NCBI GenBank assembly: GCA_003021655.1
Contig: PXRP01000038.1
Coordinates: forward strand, 1-48,048
Origin: Halobacteriales archaeon QS_4_69_31
Lineage (GTDB): Archaea; Halobacteriota; Halobacteria; Halobacteriales; Haloarculaceae
Length of the DNA stretch: 48,048 bases
Direction of reading: 5' to 3'
The position numbers and the translations under genes are program-made. This document shows positions 22,138 to 30,189 of this stretch, piece after piece. Each line of letters opens with the position of its first letter. Within the stretch, counting starts at the first letter, position 1. Below the pieces are notes generated by a model that did no database searches, was not told the origin of the DNA, and was given only the letters and a program-made list of their open reading frames with translations.

Positions 22138-23445
22138 CTACCGGCCGAGTTCCTCGTGGGCACTCGAGAGGTGCCGGGAGGCCAGCGCCGACAGCAGGGA
22201 GAGTTCGCCGGCGAGCGCGCCGGCGGCGACCACCTCGGCCAGCGCGTCGGCGTTCGAGCCCGGCGGGTCGCCCCCGCCCGAGAAACCGATGACGTCAAGC
22301 GCCTCTGACTGGGTGGCCAGTCCCGTCCCGCCGCCAACGGTGCCGACCTGGAGGCTGGCGAGGCTGACGCTGGCGTACAGGCCCCCGTCGCGCGCCTCGG
22401 CGGTCGTGATGCAGTTCGACCCCTCGACGACGTGGGCCTCGTCCTGGCCGGTCGCGACGAATATCCCGGCGACGACGTTGGCGGCCTGGGCGTTGAACCC
22501 GAGACTGCCAGCCTTGGCGCTGCCGACGAGGTTCTTGCGGGTGTTTGCCTCGGCGACGGCCTCGGGCGTCGTGTCGAACCGCTCGGCGACCACCTCGCGG
22601 GGGATGGTCACGTCGGCAGTGACCGTCCGGCCGCGCCCCTCGACGGCGTTTATCGCCGCCGGCTTCTTGTCGGCACAGAGGTTGCCCGACAGCGCGACCA
22701 GCGATGCGGGCGTCTCGCGCTCGACCACCGCCGCCACCTCCCGGGTGGCGATGGTGGCCATGTTCATCCCCATGGCGTCTTTCGTGTCGTAGGAACACCG
22801 CAGGAAGACCGAGTCCCCGACGAGGGAGGGCGTCACCGACTGGAGTTCGCCGTGGCTGGTCGTCGTCGCCGCCGCCGCGGCGAGGTCGTCCTCGTGGTCC
22901 TCGACCCACTCGACCACCGCCGCGCCCGCGGCGACGTCCTCGACCCGGAAGACCGGCGCGCGCGTCATCCCGCGTTTCGTGATCCGGACGGTCGCGCCCC
23001 CGGCCGCGGTGACCGCCGAACAGCCCCGGTTGACGCTGGCGACGAGCGCCCCCTCGGTGGTCGCGACCGGCAGGTAGTACTCCCCGGCGGCGGCCTCGCC
23101 GTCGACCGCGACGGGGCCGGCCACGCCCATCGGGAGTTGCGCCCCGCCGACGAGGTTCTCGATGTTCGAGGTGGCGTTCTCGGCGTCGAACGCGAACGCG
23201 CCGGTCGCCGACAGGTCGACGCCGGTCTCGCGCTCGACGACCAGCCGACGGACCCGCGCCGCCGTCGCCGCGTCGACCTGGTCCTCGAGTTCGTAGAGGC
23301 GCACCTCGCCGTCGAGGACGCGCCCGGCGAGCGTCTCGGGGTCGGCGTGGTCACCGGATCCGCCGCCGGGGCCGGCCTCGCCGCCTGGACCGGCCTCGGA
23401 CTCGGCGTCGGTTTCGCCGTCCGCGTCGGGCTCTGGGTCGGTCAT
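22138..23445 (-). CDS. hmgA: class I 3-hydroxy-3-methylglutaryl-CoA reductase
   Basis: A 435-residue enzyme that reduces HMG-CoA to mevalonate with NADPH, the committed step to isoprenoid lipids. Key residues are visible: the ENLVGGAQLPMGVAGP motif at 96-111, Glu131 (TTEGALVASVNRG), DAMGMN at 223-228 for NADP(H) binding, Lys260 (DKKPAAIN), GQDEAH, and the C-terminal histidine in SRHLSSAHEELG. These mark the class I, statin-sensitive form. The first 35 residues are a Gly/Glu/Asp-rich low-complexity extension that is not part of the catalytic fold. In haloarchaea this gene is the target of mevinolin. It is divergent from ligA. Confidence 0.95.
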   Translation of the reverse strand: MTDPEPDADGETDAESEAGPGGEAGPGGGSGDHADPETLAGRVLDGEVRLYELEDQVDAATAARVRRLVVERETGVDLSATGAFAFDAENATSNIENLVGGAQLPMGVAGPVAVDGEAAAGEYYLPVATTEGALVASVNRGCSAVTAAGGATVRITKRGMTRAPVFRVEDVAAGAAVVEWVEDHEDDLAAAAATTTSHGELQSVTPSLVGDSVFLRCSYDTKDAMGMNMATIATREVAAVVERETPASLVALSGNLCADKKPAAINAVEGRGRTVTADVTIPREVVAERFDTTPEAVAEANTRKNLVGSAKAGSLGFNAQAANVVAGIFVATGQDEAHVVEGSNCITTAEARDGGLYASVSLASLQVGTVGGGTGLATQSEALDVIGFSGGGDPPGSNADALAEVVAAGALAGELSLLSALASRHLSSAHEELGR

Positions 23446-23498
23446 GCCCGGACGCTCGCGGCCGACGCCCCTAACAGTTGCTGTCTCGACGGGCCCAC

Positions 23499-23570
23499 GG
23501 GCTTCCGGCTGCGGTGCCCGTCGGGCTTCCGGCAGCGGTGCCCGTTGGGCTTCCGGCAGCGGTGTCCGTC
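23499..23570. repeat. three tandem copies of a 24-bp repeat
   Basis: GGGCTTCCGGCTGCGGTGCC, GGGCTTCCGGCAGCGGTGCC and GGGCTTCCGGCAGCGGTGTC start at 23499, 23523 and 23547, with differences at only a few positions. The repeat is in the spacer between hmgA and ligA, upstream of both genes. Confidence 0.7.
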
Positions 23571-23598
23571 GAGTCCGGACACGGACCGTGACCGCGCC

Positions 23599-23606
23599 GG
23601 TTAAGG
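23599..23606 (+). promoter_or_regulatory. TATA-like element of ligA
   Basis: GGTTAAGG centred about 29 nt before the ATG at 23631, inside a GC-rich spacer. Confidence 0.4.
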
Positions 23607-23630
23607 CGCCGCCGGTGCATCCGCCGGGTG

Positions 23631-25727
23631 ATGTCCGACAGCGCCGTCGCGCCGCCGGAGGACAACCCCTACGTCGAGGAGCCGCCCACGGAGTTCGACC
23701 CCGTCGCGGACCTCCCGGCCGAGCGGGCCCGCCAGCAGGTCGAGCGCCTCCGGGCGGCCGTCCGCTATCACGACTACCGCTACTACGTGGAGAACGACCC
23801 CGTCGTCGGCGACCGGACCTACGACGCGCTGTTCGTCCGGTTGCGGGACCTAGAGGCGGCTTTCGACCTCCAGACGGCGGACAGCCCCACCCGTCGCGTC
23901 GGCGGGGCGCCCCGCGACGAACTCCCCGACGTCGAGCACGTCGCGCCGATGCGCTCTCTCGACCAGGGCGGCGACGCCGACGAGGTCCGCGAGTTCGACC
24001 GCCGCGTCCGCGAGCGCCTGGTCGAGGCGGGCTATCTCGACCCCGGCGAGGGGGTCGACTACTACTGCGAGCCGAAGTTCGACGGCCTCTCGGTCGAGGT
24101 CGTCTACGAGGACGGCGTCTTCGAGCGGGCGGCGACCCGCGGCGACGGTGAGGTCGGAGACGACGTCACCGCCAACGTCCGCACCGTCCCGAGCGTCCCC
24201 CAGCGCCTCCGCGGGGACCACCCCGACTTCCTGGCCGTCCGCGGCGAGGTCTACATGCCCAGGTCCGCCTTCCAGGCGTACAACCGCGAACTCGTCGAGG
24301 ACGGCGAGGACCCCTTTGCCAACCCCCGCAACGCCGCCGCGGGAACGCTCCGGCAACTGGACCCGGCGGTCACCGCCGAGCGGCCCCTCCAGATGGTCTT
24401 TTTCGACGTGCTCGACGGGGCCGAGTTCGACACCCGCTGGGAGATGCACGAGACGCTGCCCGCGTGGGGGTTGCGCGTCTGTGACCGGACGGCCGTCGTC
24501 GGGGACGTCGAGGCGGCCATCGACTACCGCGACGCCCTGCTCGGGGAGCGCGACGACCTGGACTACGAGATAGACGGCGCCGTCGTCTCGGTCGACGACA
24601 CGGAAGCCTGTGACCTGCTGGGCCACACCGCCCGCGCACCCCGGTGGGCGTTCGCCTACAAGTTCCCCGCCCGGACCGAGCGCACGACCGTCCGGGACAT
24701 CGTCGTCCAGGTCGGCCGCACCGGCCGGCTCACGCCCGTCGCGCTCATGGACCCCGTCGAGGTCGGCGGCGTCACCGTCTCGCGGGCCTCACTGCACAAC
24801 CCCGCCGAGATCGAACGGCTGGGCGTCGGTATCGGCGACGAGGTGCGGGTCCGGCGGGCCGGCGACGTCATCCCCGAGGTCGCCGAGGTCCTCGAGGCGG
24901 GCAGCGACGGCCGCTTCCAGTTCCCCGAGACCTGTCCTGTGTGTTCGAGCCCGATCGAGCGCGACGGGCCGATGGCGTTCTGTGCCGGCGGGCTGGGCTG
25001 TCGCGCACAGCGCGAGCGCGCCGTCCAGCACTACGCCTCCCGGAAAGGGCTGGACATCGAGGGGCTGGGCGAGGAGCGCGTCCAGCAACTGCTCGACGCC
25101 GGCCTCGTCTCGGACGTGGCCGACCTCTCCGAGATGACCGTCGCGGACCTGACCGACCTGGAGGGGTGGGGCGAGAAAAGTGCCGAGAACCTCGTCGCCG
25201 AGGTCGAGGCCGCGCGGGAGCCGCCGCTTGCGGACTTCCTGACGGCGCTGGGCATCCCCGAGGTCGGCGGGACCGTCGCCGCCTCGCTGGCGCGGGCGTT
25301 CGGCAGCTTCGAGGCCGTCCGCGGGGCCGACGAGGCGACCCTCCGGGAGGTCGAGGACGTCGGCCCGGCGGTCGCCCGCGAGATACGGGAGTTCTTCGAC
25401 AGCGAGGCCAACCGGGACGTGCTCGACCGCCTGCTGGACCACGTCGACCCGCAGGACGCCGAAACGGCGGCCGGCGACGAACTGGCGGGCCTGACGGTCG
25501 TGTTCACCGGCACCCTGGAGCGGTTCACCCGGAGCGAGGCCCAGGAACTCGTCGAGCGCCACGGCGGCTCCGCGACCAGTAGCGTCTCGGGCAACACCGA
25601 CTACCTCGTCGTCGGCGCGAATCCCGGCCAGCGCAAGCGCGACGCCGCCGACGAACACGGCGTCGAGACGCTCGACGAGGCTGGCTTTCTGGACCTGCTG
25701 GACGACCACGGCGTCACCGTGGGGTGA
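23631..25727 (+). CDS. ligA: NAD-dependent DNA ligase LigA
   Basis: A 698-residue ligase with the complete bacterial domain order. The Ia domain contains YHDYRYYVENDPVVGDRTYD. The adenylation domain has the AMP-accepting Lys149 in CEPKFDGLS. An OB domain, a four-Cys zinc finger (CPVCSS ... CAGGLGCRAQ), helix-hairpin-helix repeats (LEGWGEKSAENLV, IPEVGG) and a C-terminal BRCT domain (LTVVFTGTLERF) follow. It seals nicks using NAD+. Haloarchaea are known to have gained this enzyme from bacteria in addition to the ATP-dependent archaeal ligase. The preceding in-frame GTG would add only one residue. Confidence 0.95.
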   Translation: MSDSAVAPPEDNPYVEEPPTEFDPVADLPAERARQQVERLRAAVRYHDYRYYVENDPVVGDRTYDALFVRLRDLEAAFDLQTADSPTRRVGGAPRDELPDVEHVAPMRSLDQGGDADEVREFDRRVRERLVEAGYLDPGEGVDYYCEPKFDGLSVEVVYEDGVFERAATRGDGEVGDDVTANVRTVPSVPQRLRGDHPDFLAVRGEVYMPRSAFQAYNRELVEDGEDPFANPRNAAAGTLRQLDPAVTAERPLQMVFFDVLDGAEFDTRWEMHETLPAWGLRVCDRTAVVGDVEAAIDYRDALLGERDDLDYEIDGAVVSVDDTEACDLLGHTARAPRWAFAYKFPARTERTTVRDIVVQVGRTGRLTPVALMDPVEVGGVTVSRASLHNPAEIERLGVGIGDEVRVRRAGDVIPEVAEVLEAGSDGRFQFPETCPVCSSPIERDGPMAFCAGGLGCRAQRERAVQHYASRKGLDIEGLGEERVQQLLDAGLVSDVADLSEMTVADLTDLEGWGEKSAENLVAEVEAAREPPLADFLTALGIPEVGGTVAASLARAFGSFEAVRGADEATLREVEDVGPAVAREIREFFDSEANRDVLDRLLDHVDPQDAETAAGDELAGLTVVFTGTLERFTRSEAQELVERHGGSATSSVSGNTDYLVVGANPGQRKRDAADEHGVETLDEAGFLDLLDDHGVTVG

Positions 25728-25845
25728 CCCAGTGTGTCCGCTCGGCGGGGTCGCCGGTCTCGACCGCCGTCCCGAAGGCCACGCGCCACGGGTCGGGAAC
25801 CGCGGTCAGGGCCCCGCACTCGAACGCCAGAAACGCCCGCCGGTA
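25714..25845 (-). pseudogene. coding-like fragment without a start, abutting tRNA-Gln
   Basis: Downstream of the tRNA 3' end the minus strand has an open frame, YRRAFLAFECGALTAVPDPW and then RVAFGTAVETGDPAERTHWV, that ends at a TGA at 25714-25716 inside the ligA 3' end. Third positions are almost all G or C, as in the real genes here, yet there is no ATG or credible GTG start before the frame runs into the tRNA. It may be the tail of a gene cut when DNA entered at the tRNA 3' end, or a fortuitous frame. No family is recognised. Confidence 0.35.
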
Positions 25846-25918
25846 TAGTCCCGGGAAGATTCGAACTTCCGTCGTCAGCCCCAGAAGCTGACAGGATTGG
25901 CCACTACCCCACGGGACT
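25846..25918 (-). tRNA. tRNA-Gln (anticodon CUG)
   Basis: The minus strand folds as a complete cloverleaf: acceptor AGTCCCG pairs with CGGGACT, discriminator A; anticodon stem TCAGC/GCTGA around loop TTCTGGG with anticodon CTG (25882-25884); T stem GGAAG/CTTCC around TTCGAAT. No intron is seen and CCA is not encoded. In archaea tRNA-Gln is charged via Glu-tRNA-Gln amidation by GatDE. A minus-strand TATA box (CAAATACG) lies at 25941-25948. Confidence 0.95.
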
Positions 25919-25940
25919 TCACACGGACATATCCGCGAGC

Positions 25941-25948
25941 CGTATTTG
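25941..25948 (-). promoter_or_regulatory. TATA box of tRNA-Gln
   Basis: CAAATACG on the minus strand, 23-30 nt upstream of the tRNA 5' end at 25918, the expected archaeal spacing. Confidence 0.6.
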
Positions 25949-26091
25949 AGTGTTGCGGAGTGTGGGCCGCCGTGACACGGGAGGGCACACCCCCGAGGCC
26001 AGCCGACGGTTCGGGCGGGCCGGTGGCCGCTCGCGGTTCGCGGTGCTTGCGCGGCGGTCCGGCCCCGCGCTTCGAGCAGGTGGGCTGGTGC

Positions 26092-26426
26092 TCACCCGCG
26101 AGTCGCGCCGCTTCCGAGGCCGGGGATGGCCACCCGGCGTTCGAGTCGGCCCATCGCGAGCGCCGTCGTCAGCACCAGCGCGGGGTACAACAGCGCGACG
26201 ATGACGTAGATATCCGTGAACTGGAACGTGTCGGAACCGATGGTCCGCGCGCGGCGGAGCAGGTCGGGGACGGTGACGAAGGCCGCCAGCGAGGAGGACT
26301 TGATGAGGTAGACGAACTCGTTGGTCCACCCGGGACGATCGTGTCCGTACTGCCACCCTGGCACCCTGCGACGGCCGCCGACACACCGACCACCCCGACC
26401 GTCTTCAGATACGCCCGGCGGTCCAT
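26092..26426 (-). pseudogene. scar joining an amino-acid ABC substrate-binding protein gene to its permease gene
   Basis: ATG 26426 opens a lipoprotein start with twin-residue signal and lipobox (MDRRAYLKTVGVVGVSAAVA, then GCQGG), as in ABC solute-binding proteins. After about 30 codons the frame shifts near 26333. The other frame reads WTNEFVYLIKSSSLAAFVTV and later DIYVIVALLYPALVLTTALA, ending RLERRVAIPGLG and a stop at 26092. That second part is the last third of a HisM/GlnP-type polar amino acid permease. A deletion of well over 1 kb seems to have removed most of the binding protein and the start of the permease. No ATPase gene is left beside it. Confidence 0.72.
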
Positions 26427-26524
26427 GTTGAATTCGCGTGACGTACTTATACTGTCGACTGTCTCATGTTTCAAGGTTAGGCTCCCACGTTCGACCGCCC
26501 GCCGGTCGGCGGTCCGGCGGCGGT

Positions 26525-27022
26525 CTACAGCTCTTTCCGGTAGTAGACGATGGTGCCGTCGGTCGCCTCGACGGGTTCGCGGCCGGTCTCCTCGTAGCCG
26601 AACGACTCGTACAGCGCAATCGCGGCCGTCTGGTCGGGCCGCGTATCGAGGACGAGTCGCTCGAACCCACGGTCCCGGGCGCGGGCCTCCAGTTCCCGGA
26701 GGATCGTGGCGCCGTACCCCTGTCGCTGGTGGGCCGGGTCGACACGCATCCGCCGGACGACGCCGGTCGCGGGGTCGCTCTCGTGGACGGCGACGGCCAC
26801 CGACGGCTGGACGCCGCCCATCGCGACGAGGTCGCCGTCGCGCTCGCCGACGAGGAAGGTCCCGCCGGCGTCGAAATACGCCTCGCGGACGGCCCGCAGG
26901 TCGGCGTCGAGGTGTGCGTACGCCTCGTCGTAGGCCCCAACGTCCCTGAGCGCGCGCTCGTGGAGGTCCCAGACCGCGTCCGCGTCACCCGGCTCGTACC
27001 GCCGGACGTAGAGGTCGGTCAC
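26525..27022 (-). CDS. GNAT family N-acetyltransferase
   Basis: A 165-residue GNAT acyltransferase covering the whole fold. Motif A is seen as MRVDPAHQRQGYGATILREL, with the acetyl-CoA loop QRQGYG, and motif B as ALYESFGYEETGREPVE. GNAT enzymes move an acetyl group from acetyl-CoA to an amine; the acceptor cannot be told. It starts at GTG 27022 (MTDLYVRRYEPGDADAV), since no ATG precedes this conserved N-terminus. It is divergent from the peptide transporter operon across a 333-bp AT-rich gap. Confidence 0.85.
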   Translation of the reverse strand: MTDLYVRRYEPGDADAVWDLHERALRDVGAYDEAYAHLDADLRAVREAYFDAGGTFLVGERDGDLVAMGGVQPSVAVAVHESDPATGVVRRMRVDPAHQRQGYGATILRELEARARDRGFERLVLDTRPDQTAAIALYESFGYEETGREPVEATDGTIVYYRKEL

Positions 27023-27355
27023 GTTCCCGGGGTGGTCTCCAGCGGGTAAAGGTCCGACGCTCCCGCACGGACGGCCACCACAACCCCGCGACGGGACCTC
27101 CCCGCGGAGTCGTCGGGGCGAAATCCGCGTCCGACCGAAGCTACATTAAATACGTATGAATATACTCTGTATATTATAACATAGTTCCGTGCTATCGAGC
27201 CCGAATTCGCCTGTTTTCGGTAATAATCGATTACGTCTGGTCAGCAATCGGGAAGTAAACCTTTAAAAAGAACGTGAAGGCTATGCTACACGATGTAAGG
27301 GGAAATATTAATTGGCCGGTCTGAGAAAGGCCATCATCGCACGGGGTTGTTGACA
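27023..27355. promoter_or_regulatory. AT-rich regulatory spacer upstream of the peptide ABC operon
   Basis: No gene is seen. From 27140 the DNA is strikingly AT-rich. It holds the palindrome ATACGTAT at 27150-27157, the inverted repeat TATAC-TCT-GTATA at 27161-27173, and a strong TATA box CTTTAAAAAG at 27261-27270. That predicts a leader of about 60 nt before the ATG at 27356, in which TGGCC (27313-27317) and GGCCA (27329-27333) form a small hairpin. The inverted repeat is a candidate operator. Confidence 0.5.
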
Positions 27356-29107
27356 ATGGCTCATGACAGTTCAGATCCGAACCGAGTGACGCGCCGTCGT
27401 CTCCTCCGGGGGACGGCAGGAAGCATCGTAGCAGTCGGGCTCGCCGGGTGTGGTTCCGATCCCGGCGGGCAGACCGCGACAGAGGGCGGTGACGGTGACG
27501 GGAGCGGCGACGGCGACGGGAGCGGCGACGGCGACGGGAGCGGCGACGGCGACGGAAGCGGCGACGGCGACAGCATGACGACGACGAGCGGAATGGGCGG
27601 TGGCACGCTCAGGTTCGCCCAGGCGAAGTCGCCGATCGAGTTCGACCCGATCGTACTGAACGACGTCCCGTCGGGCGAGATCGCGGGTCTGATATTCGAC
27701 CCCCTGTACGACTACGGCGAGGGGACGGACCTGGTCCCACAGGTCGCGGCGGAGTTACCCGAGGTCGAGCAGAACGCCCAGCGGTGGATCGTCCCGCTGA
27801 ATTCGGACGCGACGTTCCAGAACGGCGACCAGGTGACCGCCGAGGACGTGAAACACTCCTTCGTCGCGCCGGTCGAGGAGAACACCGAGAACGCCGGCGA
27901 GTTCAACATGGTCGACGAGGTCACCATCGTCGACGAGGAGACCGTCCAGTTCGACCTCGCGTTCCCGTTCGGGGCGTTCAAGCAGTACATCACCTGGCCT
28001 ATCGTCCCCAAGGACGTCCGGACCGACCAGGTCACGTACGGCGAGGACGACGAGGGGAACAAGATCGTCGAGGAAAACGAGTTCGCGCAAAACCCCATCG
28101 GCGCCGGTCCGTTCAAGTTCGTCGAGTGGGAGGAGGGCAACTACACCCGACTCGAACGGTGGGACGACTACTGGGACGACCCGCTGCCGAACCTGGCGGA
28201 GATAGAGTTCCGGCCGGTCGAGGAGCCGACGACCAGGACGACGACGCTCAGGAACGACGAAAACGACATCATCAAGGACATCCCGCCGGACTCGTTCCCG
28301 ACCGTCGAGAACATGAGCAACGCGTCGGTCGCCGAGGAGCCGGGGGTCACGTACTTCTACCTCGCGTTCAACTGCAACGAGGGGCCGACGGCCGACCCCG
28401 AGGTCCGGGAGGCCATCGATTACGCGTTCTCGATGGACAACGCCGTCGAGCGGTTCGTCAACCCTGCGGGGATCCGCCAGTACTCGCCGATGCCCCAGAC
28501 CCTCGTCGAGGACTGGAACTTCCCGATCGACGAGTGGCAGTCCGCCCACAACGAGCGGGACATCGACCAGGCGAAGGCGATGCTGGACGACAACGACAAC
28601 GTCCCCGACGACTGGAGCCCGACGATCATCGTCCCGCCGGACGACAAGCGCGAACAGATCGGCGTCAGCGTCAGTAACGGCCTCGGCGAGGCCGGCTACG
28701 ACGCTACTGTCCAGCGGTTCGACTGGGGGCCGTTCCTCAACAAGTACGTCAGCGGCGACCCCTCGGAGTACAACATGTTCACGCTGGGCTGGGCCGGTTC
28801 GCCCGACCCGGACACGTTCATGTACTTCCTGTTCTCCCACGAGCAGATCGGTGTCACCAACGGCACCTTCTTCGAGGACGAGGAGATGAACGACGCCATC
28901 ATGACGGGCCGCCAGTCCAACGACAGGGAGACGCGCCGGGAGGCCTACTTGACGGCCATCAACATCATCATGAACCAGAAGCCACACCTCCCGTCGTACA
29001 ACCTGAAGAACAGCTTCGGCGTCTCCAACAAGGTCCAGGACTTCCAGACCCACCCGGTCGACCAGTTCAAGATCGTCTCGGACTTCAACAACGTCTCGAT
29101 CCAGTAA
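27356..29107 (+). CDS. ABC transporter substrate-binding lipoprotein, family 5 (peptide type)
   Basis: A 583-residue solute-binding protein. The TAT lipoprotein signal has TRRRLLRGTAGSIVAVGLAG followed by the lipobox Cys. Then comes a repetitive Gly/Asp/Ser spacer (about residues 45-78) and the two-lobed family-5 domain (FAQAKSPIEFDPIVLND ... NPIGAGPFKFVEWEEGNYTR). Family 5 binds di- and oligopeptides, nickel or some sugars; the neighbours match a Dpp/Opp-type system. It is the first gene of a five-gene operon with an 82-nt gap to the first permease. The long acidic spacer would hold the domain away from the membrane. Confidence 0.92.
   Translation: MAHDSSDPNRVTRRRLLRGTAGSIVAVGLAGCGSDPGGQTATEGGDGDGSGDGDGSGDGDGSGDGDGSGDGDSMTTTSGMGGGTLRFAQAKSPIEFDPIVLNDVPSGEIAGLIFDPLYDYGEGTDLVPQVAAELPEVEQNAQRWIVPLNSDATFQNGDQVTAEDVKHSFVAPVEENTENAGEFNMVDEVTIVDEETVQFDLAFPFGAFKQYITWPIVPKDVRTDQVTYGEDDEGNKIVEENEFAQNPIGAGPFKFVEWEEGNYTRLERWDDYWDDPLPNLAEIEFRPVEEPTTRTTTLRNDENDIIKDIPPDSFPTVENMSNASVAEEPGVTYFYLAFNCNEGPTADPEVREAIDYAFSMDNAVERFVNPAGIRQYSPMPQTLVEDWNFPIDEWQSAHNERDIDQAKAMLDDNDNVPDDWSPTIIVPPDDKREQIGVSVSNGLGEAGYDATVQRFDWGPFLNKYVSGDPSEYNMFTLGWAGSPDPDTFMYFLFSHEQIGVTNGTFFEDEEMNDAIMTGRQSNDRETRREAYLTAINIIMNQKPHLPSYNLKNSFGVSNKVQDFQTHPVDQFKIVSDFNNVSIQ
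27485..27574 (+). repeat. 18-bp coding repeat in the substrate-binding protein spacer
   Basis: About five copies of GGCGACGGCGACGGGAGC-like units encode Gly-Asp-Gly-Asp-Gly-Ser just after the lipobox. The near-identity of the copies suggests recent slippage expansion. Confidence 0.7.
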
Positions 29108-29189
29108 GGCCCTGGTCGAGGGGTTCCGACGGGGGCGCCCTCGCACAACGGTTAACCGTCCGCACGCGGTACGACCGACGCACGAAACG

Positions 29190-30188
29190 ATGGGAATCTA
29201 TCGGTACACGTTCAACCGGCTCCTCCAGGCCATCCCGGTCATGCTCGGGGTCGTCACGATCACGTTCGTCATGGCGAACGCGATCCCGGGCGACCCGGTC
29301 CAGATCATGCTCGGCCCGTCGCCGAGCCAGACGGAGATCGAAGCCATCCGCTCCCGGTACGGGCTCAACAAGCCGCTGTGGGTGCGGTACATCAACTACG
29401 TCGCCGGGGTGCTCACTGGCGACTTCGGGCGGAGCATCTTCTACGGCGAGCCGGTCACGACGAAGATCGCCCAGCGGATGGGTCCGACGATGCTGCTGAT
29501 GACCTCCAGTTACGCCTTCGCCATCCTGACGGCCATCCCGCTGGGGGTCATCTCCGCGAAACGGCGCAACAAGCCCACCGACCACGCCTCCCGGTTCGTC
29601 TCGCTCATCGGCGTGAGCACGCCCTCGTTTTGGATCGGGCTGATGTTCATCCTCGTCTTTTCCTTTCACTTCCAGGTGCTCCCGTCGACGAACCTCATCA
29701 TGCCGTGGGCAGACCCGGTAGAGGTCCGGAACGCGGCGACGCGCGTCGACGTACTCGTTTTGAGCGCCCGGCACCTGGTCATGCCGATGATATCGCTCGG
29801 GACGCTCCAGATGGCGGCGCTGACCCGCATCGAGCGCTCCTCGATGCTGGAGGTGCTCTCGGAGGACTACGTCCAGCTGGCCCGCGCCTACGGCGTCAAG
29901 GAGTCGGCCATCCTCCGCAAGCACGCCTTCCGGAACGCGCAACTGCCGATCATCACCATCCTGGGGCTCCAGCTGACCGGCCTCATCGGCGGCGCGGTCC
30001 TCATCGAGACGGTCTTCCAGATAAACGGCATGGGCAAGCTCATCGTCAACTCGATCTTCAGACAGGACTATCCGCTCATCATGGGAACGACGATCATGTT
30101 CGGGGCCGTGTTCGTCATCGGGGTCATCCTCACCGACCTCTCGTACGCGTACATCGACCCGCGCGTCACGTACGACGAGGTGGACTGA
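29190..30188 (+). CDS. ABC transporter permease, DppB/OppB type
   Basis: A 332-residue permease of the first subunit type for peptide importers. The N-terminus has the conserved membrane helix RLLQAIPVMLGVVTITFVMA and the family motif DFGRSIFYGEPVT. About six helices follow, and the cytoplasmic EAA loop reads QLARAYGVKESAILRKHAFR, which contacts the ATPases. It lies in the dipeptide-type operon, 1 nt before the next permease. Length is normal. Confidence 0.92.
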   Translation: MGIYRYTFNRLLQAIPVMLGVVTITFVMANAIPGDPVQIMLGPSPSQTEIEAIRSRYGLNKPLWVRYINYVAGVLTGDFGRSIFYGEPVTTKIAQRMGPTMLLMTSSYAFAILTAIPLGVISAKRRNKPTDHASRFVSLIGVSTPSFWIGLMFILVFSFHFQVLPSTNLIMPWADPVEVRNAATRVDVLVLSARHLVMPMISLGTLQMAALTRIERSSMLEVLSEDYVQLARAYGVKESAILRKHAFRNAQLPIITILGLQLTGLIGGAVLIETVFQINGMGKLIVNSIFRQDYPLIMGTTIMFGAVFVIGVILTDLSYAYIDPRVTYDEVD

Positions 30189-30189
30189 G

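Noticed and set aside
23499..23570. CRISPR-like array
   Set aside because: The 24-bp units are directly adjacent without spacers, and no cas genes are in the window.
27485..27574. Repeat in the binding-protein gene as an independent element
   Set aside because: It is in frame and encodes the spacer after the lipobox, a usual low-complexity linker in haloarchaeal lipoproteins.
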